From positions 1-64,000 of the forward strand of contig JANMGB010000277.1 in NCBI GenBank assembly GCA_031374415.1: a stretch of 64,000 nucleotides of DNA, given 5' to 3'. Under the pieces are notes generated by a model. That model saw only the letters and a list, made by a program, of their open reading frames with translations, was not told the origin of the DNA and did no database searches. The position numbers and the translations under genes are program-made. The DNA is from CANHBY01 sp031374415. Lineage in GTDB: Bacteria > Pseudomonadota > Gammaproteobacteria > Burkholderiales > Burkholderiaceae_C. This document shows, piece by piece, positions 24,829-33,938 of this stretch. Each line of letters starts with the position of its first letter. Position 1 is the first letter of the stretch.

Positions 24829-26259
24829 ATGAGCCTCAACGTTGTCACTTTGCTCTACCTTGCTGCCAGCGTGTGCTTTATCCAGGCCCTCAAAGGGCTG
24901 AGTCATCCCACCACGTCCATCCGTGGCAACTTGTTTGGCATGGTGGGCATGGGTCTGGCCGTGCTGACCACTGCGGCCTTGATTTATCAGCTGGCGGGAG
25001 AGTCCGTGCAGGGCTTGGCTTACGTGTTGGTGGGTTTGTTGCTGGGGGGCAGCGCGGGGGCGCTGATGGCCCAGCGCGTTGAGATGACCAAGATGCCCGA
25101 GCTGGTGGCCTTTATGCACAGCATGATTGGCCTGGCGGCAGTGTTCATCGGGGTGGCTGCGGTGGTCGAGCCGCAAGCCTTTGGCATTGCGCTGAACACG
25201 CAGGAGATTCCGGCAGGCAATCGGCTGGAGTTGTTTTTGGGCGCGGCCATTGGGGCCATCACGTTCAGCGGCTCGGTGATTGCTTTTGGCAAGCTGTCGG
25301 GCAAGTACAAGTTTCGTTTGTTTCAAGGGGCGCCGGTGCAGTTCAAGGGCCAACACTTGCTGAACCTGGTGCTGGGCTTGTCCACGCTGAGCTTGGGCGG
25401 CTTCTTCATGGCCACGGGCAGCTGGCCTGCGTTTTTGGTGCTGCTGGCCTTGTCCTTTGTGCTGGGGGTGTTGATCATCATCCCCATTGGCGGGGCGGAC
25501 ATGCCGGTGGTGGTGTCCATGCTCAACAGCTACTCAGGTTGGGCTGCGGCGGGCATTGGGTTTTCCTTGAACAACCCCATGCTGATCATTGCGGGCAGCC
25601 TGGTCGGGTCGTCGGGTGCGATCTTGAGCTACATCATGTGCAAGGCCATGAACCGCTCGTTTTTTAATGTGATTTTGGGCGGCTTTGGCGGCGAGGTTGC
25701 CACTGCTGCCGCAGGCCAGGCGGTGCAGCGCAACGTCAAAAGCGGCAGTGCCGATGATGCGGCTTTTGTGCTGGGCAATGCCGAGACGGTGGTGATCGTG
25801 CCGGGCTATGGGCTGGCGGTGGCGCGTGCACAGCATGCTGTCAAAGAGCTGGCCGCCAAGCTCACAGAAAAGGGCATCAGCGTCAAATACGCCATCCACC
25901 CGGTGGCAGGCCGCATGCCTGGTCACATGAATGTTTTGCTCGCTGAGGCCGAGGTGCCTTATGACCAAGTGTTCGAAATGGAGGACATCAACGGCGAGTT
26001 TGGCCAGGTGGATGTGGCGATCATTCTCGGGGCCAATGATGTGGTGAACCCTGCCGCCCACGTGAAGGGCACTGCCATCTACGGCATGCCTATTTTGGAA
26101 GCCTATAAAGCCAAAACCGTGATCGTCAACAAGCGCAGCATGGCCGCAGGCTATGCGGGGCTGGACAACGAGCTGTTCTACATGGACAAGACCATGATGG
26201 TGTTTGGGGATGCCAAGAAGGTGGTGGAAGACATGGTCAAGGCGGTCGCGGCGGAGTGA
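24829..26259 (+). CDS. pntB: NAD(P)+ transhydrogenase beta subunit
   Basis: About 476 aa from ATG 24829 (MSLNVVTLLYLAASV), preceded by CTGGAG. The N-terminal half has about nine membrane helices. The C-terminal dIII domain binds NADP(H) with the fingerprint VPGYGLAVARAQHAV, the KYAIHPVAGRMPGHMNVLLAEA motif region, the INGEFGQVDVAIILGANDVVNPAA motif and the late VNKRSMAAGYAGLDN loop. It completes the transhydrogenase operon. Confidence 0.95.
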   Translation: MSLNVVTLLYLAASVCFIQALKGLSHPTTSIRGNLFGMVGMGLAVLTTAALIYQLAGESVQGLAYVLVGLLLGGSAGALMAQRVEMTKMPELVAFMHSMIGLAAVFIGVAAVVEPQAFGIALNTQEIPAGNRLELFLGAAIGAITFSGSVIAFGKLSGKYKFRLFQGAPVQFKGQHLLNLVLGLSTLSLGGFFMATGSWPAFLVLLALSFVLGVLIIIPIGGADMPVVVSMLNSYSGWAAAGIGFSLNNPMLIIAGSLVGSSGAILSYIMCKAMNRSFFNVILGGFGGEVATAAAGQAVQRNVKSGSADDAAFVLGNAETVVIVPGYGLAVARAQHAVKELAAKLTEKGISVKYAIHPVAGRMPGHMNVLLAEAEVPYDQVFEMEDINGEFGQVDVAIILGANDVVNPAAHVKGTAIYGMPILEAYKAKTVIVNKRSMAAGYAGLDNELFYMDKTMMVFGDAKKVVEDMVKAVAAE

Positions 26260-26355
26260 CGTGCCTGAGGCGGGTGGGGTTCAGGACTTGGTGCATCTCC
26301 TCACTGCGACGGAGTACGCTTGCAGGCTCCAATGTGACGCAGGATCTCTTTCACC

Positions 26356-26934
26356 ATGACTTTTGACAACGCGCTGGATCTCAGCGATCAGGATTGGGCC
26401 ACGCTGGACAAGGCCCTGACCGGGCCTGGCACGGCGCAGGTCGATGTGAGCTGGTTGGACGGCTATCTGGTGGGCTTGAGCTTGCAGCCACAGCCCTTGA
26501 CCGGATCGGCCTGGTTGTCCACCGCCTTGGGCGTGACGCCGCAAGACCCGCAGATCGCCCCACTGTGCGAGCGACGGCTCCAAGGCCTGCGCGCCGCCCT
26601 GCGCAGCCAGAGTTGGTGGGACCCCTTCATTCGTGCCGAGCCCGACGAGGCTGGGCCCGCAACGGCTGAACAGCTGTCTCAGACCTTGGTGCCTTGGGTT
26701 GCTGGCCTGGACCAAGCGCTGCATGACTTTGCCTTGCCTCAGGTGGAAGACGACCCCGCTTGGATGATGGTGCTCGCGCGCCTGTATCGGCACCTGCCAC
26801 CGGACAACGATCAAGACCGCGAGGTGGTGGCCTTGCTCAATGAGGCCCATCCGCTGAGTACGCTGGAAGACGCCGTGGATGAGCTGACGGCGTGTGTGGG
26901 TGAGTTGTGGGACTTGGTGCCCCATCCACAGTGA
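26356..26934 (+). CDS. UPF0149 (YecA/YgfB) family protein
   Basis: About 192 aa. The N-terminal segment LDKALTG...VDVSWLDGYLVGLSLQP is the typical UPF0149 opening, where the WLDGYLVG motif is conserved. There is no C-terminal SEC-C zinc tail, so it is the short YgfB-like form. Function of the family is unclear. It ends ten bases before a metallophosphoesterase gene, suggesting co-transcription. Confidence 0.85.
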   Translation: MTFDNALDLSDQDWATLDKALTGPGTAQVDVSWLDGYLVGLSLQPQPLTGSAWLSTALGVTPQDPQIAPLCERRLQGLRAALRSQSWWDPFIRAEPDEAGPATAEQLSQTLVPWVAGLDQALHDFALPQVEDDPAWMMVLARLYRHLPPDNDQDREVVALLNEAHPLSTLEDAVDELTACVGELWDLVPHPQ

Positions 26935-26944
26935 CGGCTCGCCC

Positions 26945-27700
26945 ATGCGCATTCAAGTGATGTCCGATCTGCACCTGGAATCCGAGGCTTGTGAGCTCAG
27001 CCCCGCGCCGCAGGCCGAGTTGTTGGTCTTGGCGGGTGACATCGACAGCAGCTGGGCCGGTTATCAGCGGTTTGCGGATTGGCCTGTGCCGGTGGTGGTG
27101 GTCGCAGGTAACCACGAGTTTGACCGGCGAGACGTCGTGAACGACCTGCCAGCCTTGCGTGCGTGGTGCGGGCAATGGGGGCTGCAGCTGCTCGAGTGCG
27201 AGCAAACTGTGCGGGTTGATGCGCAAGGCCGACGCATTCGCTTGGTGGGCACCACGCGCTGGAGCGACTTCGAGGTGTTTGGCCCCTCAGCTCGCCCGCG
27301 GGCGCAACGCGCGGCTTCGTATTACGTGAAAGTGATGAAGGCGCAGTGTCGCGGCGAGCCGTTTAATCCGGCCGCGGTACGCCAACATGCGCTGGATTGC
27401 CGTGCGTGGCTGGCCGACACCCTGGCTACGCCCGGCGATTGGGACGCCACGGTCGCCATCACCCACTACGCACCGAGTCTGCTCAGTGCCGACCCCCGCT
27501 ACGGCGCCCAGCCCAGCACCGCCAGCTTCTGCAATGCGGATGATGAGCTGATGGTGGGGGTGGATGTCTGGATTCACGGCCATGTCCATTGCCGCCACGA
27601 CTATCAACTGGGTGACACGCGGGTGGTGTGCAATGCGCGGGGCTTCGAGCACAAAGGTGAGACGACTGGGGCGCCCGTTCATTGTGTGGTAACGGTTTGA
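26945..27700 (+). CDS. Calcineurin-like metallophosphoesterase
   Basis: About 251 aa from ATG 26945 (MRIQVMSDLHLE). Metal ligands of the family are visible: D-x-H (SDLHLE), GDID, GNHEF and the paired HGHVHCRHDY near the C-terminus, plus ITHYAPS. These give two-metal phosphoesterase chemistry. The substrate is unknown; the lack of a signal peptide places it in the cytoplasm. Confidence 0.9.
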   Translation: MRIQVMSDLHLESEACELSPAPQAELLVLAGDIDSSWAGYQRFADWPVPVVVVAGNHEFDRRDVVNDLPALRAWCGQWGLQLLECEQTVRVDAQGRRIRLVGTTRWSDFEVFGPSARPRAQRAASYYVKVMKAQCRGEPFNPAAVRQHALDCRAWLADTLATPGDWDATVAITHYAPSLLSADPRYGAQPSTASFCNADDELMVGVDVWIHGHVHCRHDYQLGDTRVVCNARGFEHKGETTGAPVHCVVTV

Positions 27701-27760
27701 GGCTGGCAGGACGACAATTTCTCGATGGGGCATGACCTCATCGTTTAACCAAGGAGCACC

Positions 27761-28396
27761 ATGTTCATACCGACGCAACACGAAGCGAGCGATATCGCCG
27801 TCCTGCATGCGCTTGTTCGGGCACACCCCCTGGGCAACTGGGTCACGCTCGGCGACGGTGAGCTGCTTGTCAATCACATCCCCTTCCTGCTCGACACCAC
27901 CCGCGGCGAGTACGGTACCTTGGTCGGCCACGTGGCGCGCGCCAACCCCGTCTGGCAAACGTTTTCGACATCGCTCAAGTCCATCGTCACGTTCCAGGGT
28001 CCGGATGCCTACATCACCCCCACGTGGTACCCGAGCAAAGCGGTGCATGGCAAGGCGGTTCCGACATGGAACTACGCGGTTGTTCATGCCCATGGCGTGC
28101 CCCGTGCCATGGAGGATCGGGGCTGGCTGCTGCAACACGTGACTCAGCTTTCCGATGCCCATGAAGCGGGCCACGCGCGGCCCTGGACGGTGGCTGACGC
28201 GCCGCCGGAATATATTGACCGAATGCTGCAGGCGATTGTGGGCATCGAGATACCCATCAGCCAACTCCTTGGCAAGTGGAAGGTCAGCCAAAATCGGCCC
28301 CAAGCCGACCGACAGGGTGTTGTGCAGGGACTGCTTGCAAGGGATGACTTAGGTGACAAGGAAATGGCCGCGCTGGTGGGCCGGCATCTCGATTAA
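27761..28396 (+). CDS. FMN-binding negative transcriptional regulator, PaiB family
   Basis: About 211 aa. Features are the MFIPTQHEA start, PLGNWVT, VNHIPFLLD, the GTLVGHVARANPVWQ core of the flavin-reductase-like split barrel, TPTWYPSKAVHGKAVPTWNY and the ISQLLGKWKVSQNRP C-terminal motif. PaiB-family proteins bind FMN and repress growth-phase genes in Bacillus; in proteobacteria their targets are not known. The stop is followed by a repeat copy after a few bases. Confidence 0.9.
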   Translation: MFIPTQHEASDIAVLHALVRAHPLGNWVTLGDGELLVNHIPFLLDTTRGEYGTLVGHVARANPVWQTFSTSLKSIVTFQGPDAYITPTWYPSKAVHGKAVPTWNYAVVHAHGVPRAMEDRGWLLQHVTQLSDAHEAGHARPWTVADAPPEYIDRMLQAIVGIEIPISQLLGKWKVSQNRPQADRQGVVQGLLARDDLGDKEMAALVGRHLD

Positions 28397-28402
28397 GACC
28401 CG

Positions 28403-28662
28403 ATCCCGTCTCAGTGGATTTGAAGGGTTGAATTGTTGCGAGGTCAATAGTGAAGTACACAGGCTGCTGGATTCCCGCCTGCGCGGGAATGACATGGGGG
28501 GATGCCAACCCCTGCGCCCGTCATCCCCGCGCAGGCGGGGATCCAGGATGGTGCCCCAAGAGCACCATCCCCACGCACTGCCTTCCTGCAAGCTCAGCTT
28601 GCCAATGCGCCACCTGTTCGATTTGGCGAAATCAACCTTTCAAACTCACTGAGACGGGGTAC
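28403..28662 (+). repeat. MITE-like repeat, copy B (complete)
   Basis: About 260 bp with terminal inverted repeats. The left end CCCGTCTCAGTGGATTTGAA and the inverse of the right end CCCGTCTCAGTGAGTTTGAA match closely. Inside are ATTCCCGCCTGCGCGGGAAT (a perfect ATTCCC-N8-GGGAAT element), ATCCCCGCGCAGGCGGGGAT, and the small hairpins GCAAGCTCAGCTTGC and a TTCG/CGAA pair. It lies between convergent paiB-type and heme oxygenase genes and supplies the last 23 codons and stop of the latter. Confidence 0.85.
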
Positions 28663-29304
28663 CAGTGTCTGTTGGAGGGCAAACGTCGACGCGCTAGGCA
28701 ACTTCACGAGCCTGGCATCGAGTGTGGTGACAGACCCCGGGAAAAGCCATTCGCTGAGCGTATCGAACGTCATGTTCGCGCTGTGAAGCATGGCGTCTGG
28801 GCCACCTGGGGCCTGGTCGCCTTGGGCTGACAAGGCAGCGCAAAACGCCTTCCATCGGGCGCCCGTTTGCGGGCCATAACCATCGAAGAAGGATGCCCCA
28901 GAAGTCGCGGAGAGTCCCAGGTGGGTGTTCAGGCTCTTGATGATGATCTGCCCGCCCAGGGTGGCCCCTTCGATCACGTAAAGGCAGCCCCACAGCTGCG
29001 CCGGATTGGTCAACAGCGGCAGGCGTTCGCAACATGGCAAGGCCGCTATGCGCGGCTCGGTGTCACCCAATGCCAGCAGGTCTTGCCGCAATTGGGGCGT
29101 CTTGTACCGCAAGGTGTAATCGAAGTCGACTGTGCCCCACCACGGTATTGCCAGCATTTGCGCCTCAAGCGGGGCATAGAAGCCGTACATCCGTTGAATA
29201 AGCTGCAGATAGGTGGCATGCGACAGATCCGCATCGAGCAGCGGTAATCGCCGCTCCAGCGCAGCATGGCGCGTGCTCGTGACGGCTTTCAAACTTTTCA
29301 ACAT
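28594..29304 (-). CDS. Biliverdin-producing heme oxygenase with repeat-derived C-terminus
   Basis: About 236 aa from ATG 29304 (MLKSLKAVTSTRHAAL). The heme-ligand His is His13 in the STRHAALERR motif, and the GATLGGQIIIKSL region matches the distal helix of BphO-type enzymes. It cleaves heme to biliverdin, the chromophore of the divergently transcribed phytochrome. The final residues LVPRLSEFERLISPNRTGG and onward, 23 in all, plus the stop are encoded by the repeat copy, so the native end was replaced. The usual family length is about 190-210 aa, consistent with an extension. Confidence 0.9.
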   Translation of the reverse strand: MLKSLKAVTSTRHAALERRLPLLDADLSHATYLQLIQRMYGFYAPLEAQMLAIPWWGTVDFDYTLRYKTPQLRQDLLALGDTEPRIAALPCCERLPLLTNPAQLWGCLYVIEGATLGGQIIIKSLNTHLGLSATSGASFFDGYGPQTGARWKAFCAALSAQGDQAPGGPDAMLHSANMTFDTLSEWLFPGSVTTLDARLVKLPSASTFALQQTLVPRLSEFERLISPNRTGGALAS

Positions 29305-29487
29305 CAAGGATGCCCCGGCAATGGAGTGAGGAGCTTGCCATCGAATGCCGCAGGGTCGACGTTTATTTTCCGGGCTGACCACTATGTTCGGTAGCGCACA
29401 GACGGATCCTCCTGCGAGGTCTAGGCTGAAAGCCCAGCCCGCGCCCCGCCCTGACGGGCAGCGCCTCAACCCGGAGTCAGTTTGTCA

Positions 29488-31872
29488 ATGAACCAGCGAG
29501 CCATTTTGGGGCCGACGCCCCCCTGGGGCGCCGCGCCTTACAGCATCAAGCGGCACGGCACCACGCTGGCAACCTGCGACAGTGAGCCGGTGCGCACGCC
29601 AGGTTGCATTCAGGCGCACGGCGCCTTGCTGGTATTGCGCCTGCCAGACCTGCAGATCCTTCAAGCCAGTGAAAACACGCTGCAGCTTTTGGGTGAAGTC
29701 GCAGCAGCCCTGCTCGGACGGCCTGTGGCCTCCCTGATCGGCGCTGCCCGCGCGACAAGCGTGCACGAGCTGCTGGAGCGCGAAGCACTGGATCGTGGCG
29801 CCGCCTACGTCTTCACCCTGCCAGAGCGCGATGGCGTGGCGGCGCTGGACGTCTGCCTGCATCGCAGCGGCGGCGTGGCGGTGCTCGAGTTTGAAGCCAC
29901 CGGGCGCACAGAACGCTGGGGTGGTGACGACTTCTTCATGCTGGTGAAGGCCGCCGTGGGTCGGCTTCAGGGCCCTGCGAACGTGCTCGCCTTTTGTCAG
30001 CAGGTGACCGCGGAAGTGCGCGCCATCACCGGGCTAGACCGGGTGATGGCCTACCGCTTTCACGCCGATCACCACGGCGAAGTCATCGCCGAGAGTAAGC
30101 ACGACAGGCTCGACCCCTGGTTGGGTCTGCACTACCCCGCGGCCGACATCCCGCAGCCCACGCGCGAGATCTTCAAGCACATTTGGATCCGCCCCCTGCC
30201 CGATGCGGCCGGCCCGCTGGTGGAGCTTTTGCCCCTGGCCAACCCAGACACCGGTTTGGCGCTGGACATGACGCACTGCTCGTTGCGGGGGGCGTCGGTC
30301 ATGTACTCTGAGTATCTGGCGAACATGGGTGTCGCCGCGTCGCTGACGATGCCCATCCTGCGCGATGGCGAGCTCTGGGGCTTGATTGCCTGCCACCACT
30401 ACACGCGTACCCATTTTGGGTACGAGGTGCGGGCGGCCTGCGAGCTGCTGGCTCAGGTGGCCTCCTTGAAACTGAAGCCGACCGAACAGGCCGAACACTT
30501 GGCGTACCGGTTGAAGCTCAAGGATGTCCACCAGCTGCTGGTGGTTCGCTCCGCCCGCGAAGGCGACCTGCTGACCCTCACCACGGGTCAGCCGTCGTTG
30601 CTGGACGCCATCGACGCCGGCGGCGCAGCGCTGTACCACCTGAACCGATGGTGGTGCGTTGGCAGAACGCCCGAGTTGGCTCAATTGGATCTTTTGGCCG
30701 ACTGGTTGTACCAGCAGCCGGACATCGCTTCGGCCACGCGGCCGGTGTTGGCCACCGATGCACTGGGAAGCGTGTGTCCGATAGCGGTCGGCCTGGAGGA
30801 CGTGGCCAGCGGCCTTCTCGCCACGGCGTTTTCACGCCAACGGCGGGGGCTGTTGATGTGGTTCCGGCCACAGACGATGCACAAGGTGAGGTGGGCAGGA
30901 GATCCGAACATCAAGTCGGAGGTCGTCGGGCCGCACGGCATGCGCCTGAGCCCGCGCGTGTCGTTCGAGACCTTCCTCGAGTCGGTGCGTGGCCGCTCAA
31001 TGCCCTGGTTGGAAGTCGAGGTCGACGCGGCGTTGCGCCTGCGCATGCTGGTTCTGGAACTCGTCATTGAAAGTGGCGAACGCCTGTCTGAGCTGAATGC
31101 TGATTTGACACGCAGCAATGAAGAGCTGGATGCCTTTGCCTATGTGGCTTCCCACGATCTGAAGGAGCCCTTGCGTGGCATTCACCGCTACGCCCATCAA
31201 TTGCTTGAAAACGCCATAGCGAGTGAGGGTGACCCTGCGCAAGCGCGCGGCGACCGTCAGCGCGTCGAGAACCTGATGCGTCTGACGCTGCGCATGGACA
31301 GCCTGCTCGATTCTCTGCTGCACTTTTCGCGCTTGGGTCGCATGGAGTTGGAGCTTGAAGCCGCTGACCTCAACGGGGTGGTGACAGATGCCCTCGAGAT
31401 GACCGGCATCCTCCGCAAAGATGCGGCGGGCGACAGCCCGTGCAGCATCGAGATGCCTCGCCCGCTGCCGCTGGTGCAGTGCGACCCGCTGCGCGTGTGC
31501 GAGATCTACAGCAACCTGCTGACCAACGCAATGAAGTACAAACGGCAGGCCCCAGCACGCATCGAGCTGGGCCACATCGGCGCCAACGAATCCGCCGAGC
31601 GCCCCAACGCCCCCGAGGCCGCCGCCGGACAGGACATCTTTTATGTGCGTGACCAGGGCATCGGCATCGAGCGCCGGCACTTTGAAAGCGTGTTCCGCTT
31701 GTTCAAGCGCATGCACGGGCGCGACGACTACGGCGGCGGCGTAGGCGTTGGACTGACCATCGTGCAAAAGCTCGTGCAACGCCATGGCGGGCGTGTCTGG
31801 ATCGACTCCACCCTGGGCGTGGGCACCACGTTTTACTTCACGTTGGCCGGCACGCCCGTGGGGGCCAGCTGA
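29488..31872 (+). CDS. Bacteriophytochrome histidine kinase
   Basis: About 794 aa red/far-red sensor kinase. Order: PAS with the biliverdin-attaching Cys in TCDSEPVRTPGCIQAHG (Cys about 30), GAF with LHYPAADIPQ and ACHHYTRTHFG, PHY with the tongue motif SPRVSFETFL, then HisKA with phospho-acceptor His about 556 (VASHDLKEPL) and an HATPase domain (LLTNAMKYKR, RDQGIGIER, GVGVGLTIVQKL). The ATG at 29488 or a TTG two codons earlier both fit the GGAG at 29473. The next gene, a small response regulator, overlaps the stop by one base. Divergent heme oxygenase makes the chromophore. Confidence 0.95.
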   Translation: MNQRAILGPTPPWGAAPYSIKRHGTTLATCDSEPVRTPGCIQAHGALLVLRLPDLQILQASENTLQLLGEVAAALLGRPVASLIGAARATSVHELLEREALDRGAAYVFTLPERDGVAALDVCLHRSGGVAVLEFEATGRTERWGGDDFFMLVKAAVGRLQGPANVLAFCQQVTAEVRAITGLDRVMAYRFHADHHGEVIAESKHDRLDPWLGLHYPAADIPQPTREIFKHIWIRPLPDAAGPLVELLPLANPDTGLALDMTHCSLRGASVMYSEYLANMGVAASLTMPILRDGELWGLIACHHYTRTHFGYEVRAACELLAQVASLKLKPTEQAEHLAYRLKLKDVHQLLVVRSAREGDLLTLTTGQPSLLDAIDAGGAALYHLNRWWCVGRTPELAQLDLLADWLYQQPDIASATRPVLATDALGSVCPIAVGLEDVASGLLATAFSRQRRGLLMWFRPQTMHKVRWAGDPNIKSEVVGPHGMRLSPRVSFETFLESVRGRSMPWLEVEVDAALRLRMLVLELVIESGERLSELNADLTRSNEELDAFAYVASHDLKEPLRGIHRYAHQLLENAIASEGDPAQARGDRQRVENLMRLTLRMDSLLDSLLHFSRLGRMELELEAADLNGVVTDALEMTGILRKDAAGDSPCSIEMPRPLPLVQCDPLRVCEIYSNLLTNAMKYKRQAPARIELGHIGANESAERPNAPEAAAGQDIFYVRDQGIGIERRHFESVFRLFKRMHGRDDYGGGVGVGLTIVQKLVQRHGGRVWIDSTLGVGTTFYFTLAGTPVGAS

Positions 31873-32312
31873 TGCGCATGCGGCCCATCTTGGTGGTGGA
31901 AGATTCCGACGAGGACTTTGAGACCGTGCAGGATGCTGCCCGGCACTGCGGCTTGATGCAACCCATTGTGCGCGCTGGGTCGGGCGCAGAGTGCTTGCGC
32001 CTTTTGCGCCTGTGGCGCGAGTTGCCGGACAGCCCTCGCCGCCGGGACACGCTGCCGCTGTTGGTGCTGCTCGATCTGAACACGCCCGGCGAAGACGGTC
32101 GCGACGTGGTGCTGCTGATGCGCAGCGATGAGGTGCTCAGCACCTTGCCCTTGGTGGTGCTCAGCGGCTCAGCCAACGCGGTCGACCTGCGGTTTTGCTA
32201 TGCCCATGGCGCCAACGCTTACCACGTCAAGCCCATGGCCCACGCCAAGCATCTGAGGGTGCTGCAGGGCATCTTTGACTATTGGCTTGGCAGCGTCGTG
32301 CTGCCAGCCTGA
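31872..32312 (+). CDS. Rcp1-like single-domain response regulator
   Basis: About 146 aa receiver domain only. It has acidic VVEDSDED, phospho-acceptor Asp in VLLDLNTPGEDG, the LSGSA switch region and Lys in HVKPM. The LDLNTPGEDGRDV loop is typical of phytochrome partner regulators. The start overlaps the phytochrome stop (TGATG), so the kinase and regulator are translationally coupled. No DNA-binding domain is present; output must pass to another protein. Confidence 0.92.
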   Translation: MRMRPILVVEDSDEDFETVQDAARHCGLMQPIVRAGSGAECLRLLRLWRELPDSPRRRDTLPLLVLLDLNTPGEDGRDVVLLMRSDEVLSTLPLVVLSGSANAVDLRFCYAHGANAYHVKPMAHAKHLRVLQGIFDYWLGSVVLPA

Positions 32313-32327
32313 AAGCGCAACCGCCCG

Positions 32328-33926
32328 ATGGACAATCAACCCTGGCACATCTTGCTGATCGAAGACAACGCGGAAGACTGCGCCGACATGCGCCAGATGC
32401 TGCTGCGGGGCGGCACTCGCCGCTATCGTTTCAGCGAGGCGCGGTTTGGCGGCGCAGGCGTGCGCCAGGTCCTGGCACAGGAGCACGGGCCGGTGGATTG
32501 CGTGCTGCTCGACTACGGCCTGCCTGACATGGATGCGCCGGAAGTCCTGGCCGCCCTGTGCAACGGAGACGACATGCCGCCCTGCCCCGTGGTGGTGATC
32601 ACCGGCTCTGCCGTCGAGGAGGGGCCGCTCCTTTTGAGCGCTGGTGCGCAAGACTTCCTCGGCAAGCGCTGGACCAGTTCCGAAAGCCTGATCCGTGCTG
32701 TTGAGAACGCTGTGGATCGCTACGCGCTGCAGCGCGAGCGTCGCCGCGCGCAGGACGCCCTGCGGCTGTCCGAACAACGTTACCGGACCTTGTTCAACTC
32801 CATTGACGCTGGCTATGCCGTGATCGAAGTCATCTTCGGCGATGGCGATGCCGCCATGGATGCACGCTACCTCCAGGTCAACCCGGCGTTTGCGGCGCAC
32901 ACGGGGCTGGTCAACGTCGAAGGCAAAACCCTGCGCACCTTGGTGCCTGGCATCGAGGCCTTGTGGTTGGAAACCATTGGAGCGGTGGCCCGAACCGGCG
33001 TGCCGGTCCGGATGGAGCAGTTTGCCGCAGGGCTGCAGCGTTGGTTTGACGTCTATGCGTTTAGCCTGGGTGGATCCAACGCGTGCGAGGTGGCTTTGTT
33101 GTTCTACGACACCACCGCGCGCAAGCGCAATGAGCGTGCGCTCATTGCAGCCAAGGCCGAAGCCGACGCCGCGAGCCGCGCCAAGTCCGACTTCCTGCTC
33201 AACATGAGCCATGAGCTGCGCTCGCCCCTGAGCTCGATCCTGGGCTTCACTCAGCTCATCCAAGATGGGAAGCCGCCGCCCACACCTGCGCAACAAGACA
33301 GCGTCGAGCAAATTCTCAACGCAGGCTGGTACCTGCTGGACCTGATCAACGAGATCCTTGACTTGTCGTCCATCGAATCCGGCAAGACAATGCTCACGTC
33401 GCGCGTGATGTCCGTGGCCAAGGTGCTCGACGATTGCCGGGCCATGATTGGGCCGCAGGCCCACCGCAGTGGCATCCGGGTCGGTTTCCCGGTACTGAAT
33501 GAGCCCTTCCTGGTGCACGCCGACCCCGTACGGATCAAGCAAGTGCTCATCAACCTACTGACCAACGCCATCAAGTACAACCGTGTCGCGGGCGAGGTCG
33601 AGGTGCGCTGCACCGCAGCCCCTGGGCAGCCCATCCGCGTCAGCGTTAACGACACCGGCCCGGGGCTTTCTCTCACTCAGGTGGACCAGCTCTTTGAGCC
33701 TTTCAACCGCCTGGGCCAGGAGCTCGGTGGTAAGCCGGGCACCGGCATCGGCCTGGTCATCTGCAAGCGCCTGGTCGAGCAGATGGGCGGGCGCATCGGC
33801 GCTGACAGCACGCTCGGCGTGGGCAGTTGCTTCTGGTTCGAGCTTGACGCGGCACAAGAGCCGGCCGTGGGCACGCCAGATACCTCTCAATCCCAGCTCA
33901 AGGTTGGCCAGCGCGCCGCCGCATAA
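32328..33926 (+). CDS. Receiver-PAS hybrid sensor histidine kinase
   Basis: About 532 aa with reversed hybrid order: an N-terminal receiver (HILLIEDNAED, Asp in VLLDYGLPD, GKRW), then a PAS domain near residues 150-255, HisKA with His in LNMSHELRSPLSSILG, and an HATPase domain (LLTNAIKYNR, NDTGPGLS, GTGIGLVICKRL). There is no membrane segment or C-terminal receiver. It starts 15 bp after the Rcp1-like gene and probably takes phosphate from the phytochrome branch or senses another cue. Part of the same transcription unit. Confidence 0.92.
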   Translation: MDNQPWHILLIEDNAEDCADMRQMLLRGGTRRYRFSEARFGGAGVRQVLAQEHGPVDCVLLDYGLPDMDAPEVLAALCNGDDMPPCPVVVITGSAVEEGPLLLSAGAQDFLGKRWTSSESLIRAVENAVDRYALQRERRRAQDALRLSEQRYRTLFNSIDAGYAVIEVIFGDGDAAMDARYLQVNPAFAAHTGLVNVEGKTLRTLVPGIEALWLETIGAVARTGVPVRMEQFAAGLQRWFDVYAFSLGGSNACEVALLFYDTTARKRNERALIAAKAEADAASRAKSDFLLNMSHELRSPLSSILGFTQLIQDGKPPPTPAQQDSVEQILNAGWYLLDLINEILDLSSIESGKTMLTSRVMSVAKVLDDCRAMIGPQAHRSGIRVGFPVLNEPFLVHADPVRIKQVLINLLTNAIKYNRVAGEVEVRCTAAPGQPIRVSVNDTGPGLSLTQVDQLFEPFNRLGQELGGKPGTGIGLVICKRLVEQMGGRIGADSTLGVGSCFWFELDAAQEPAVGTPDTSQSQLKVGQRAAA

Positions 33927-33938
33927 GGACATCACCCC

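Noticed and set aside
28403..28662. Short frames inside repeat copies as small genes
   Set aside because: The same frames recur in each copy because the repeat recurs; hairpin sequence read as protein, without ribosome sites.
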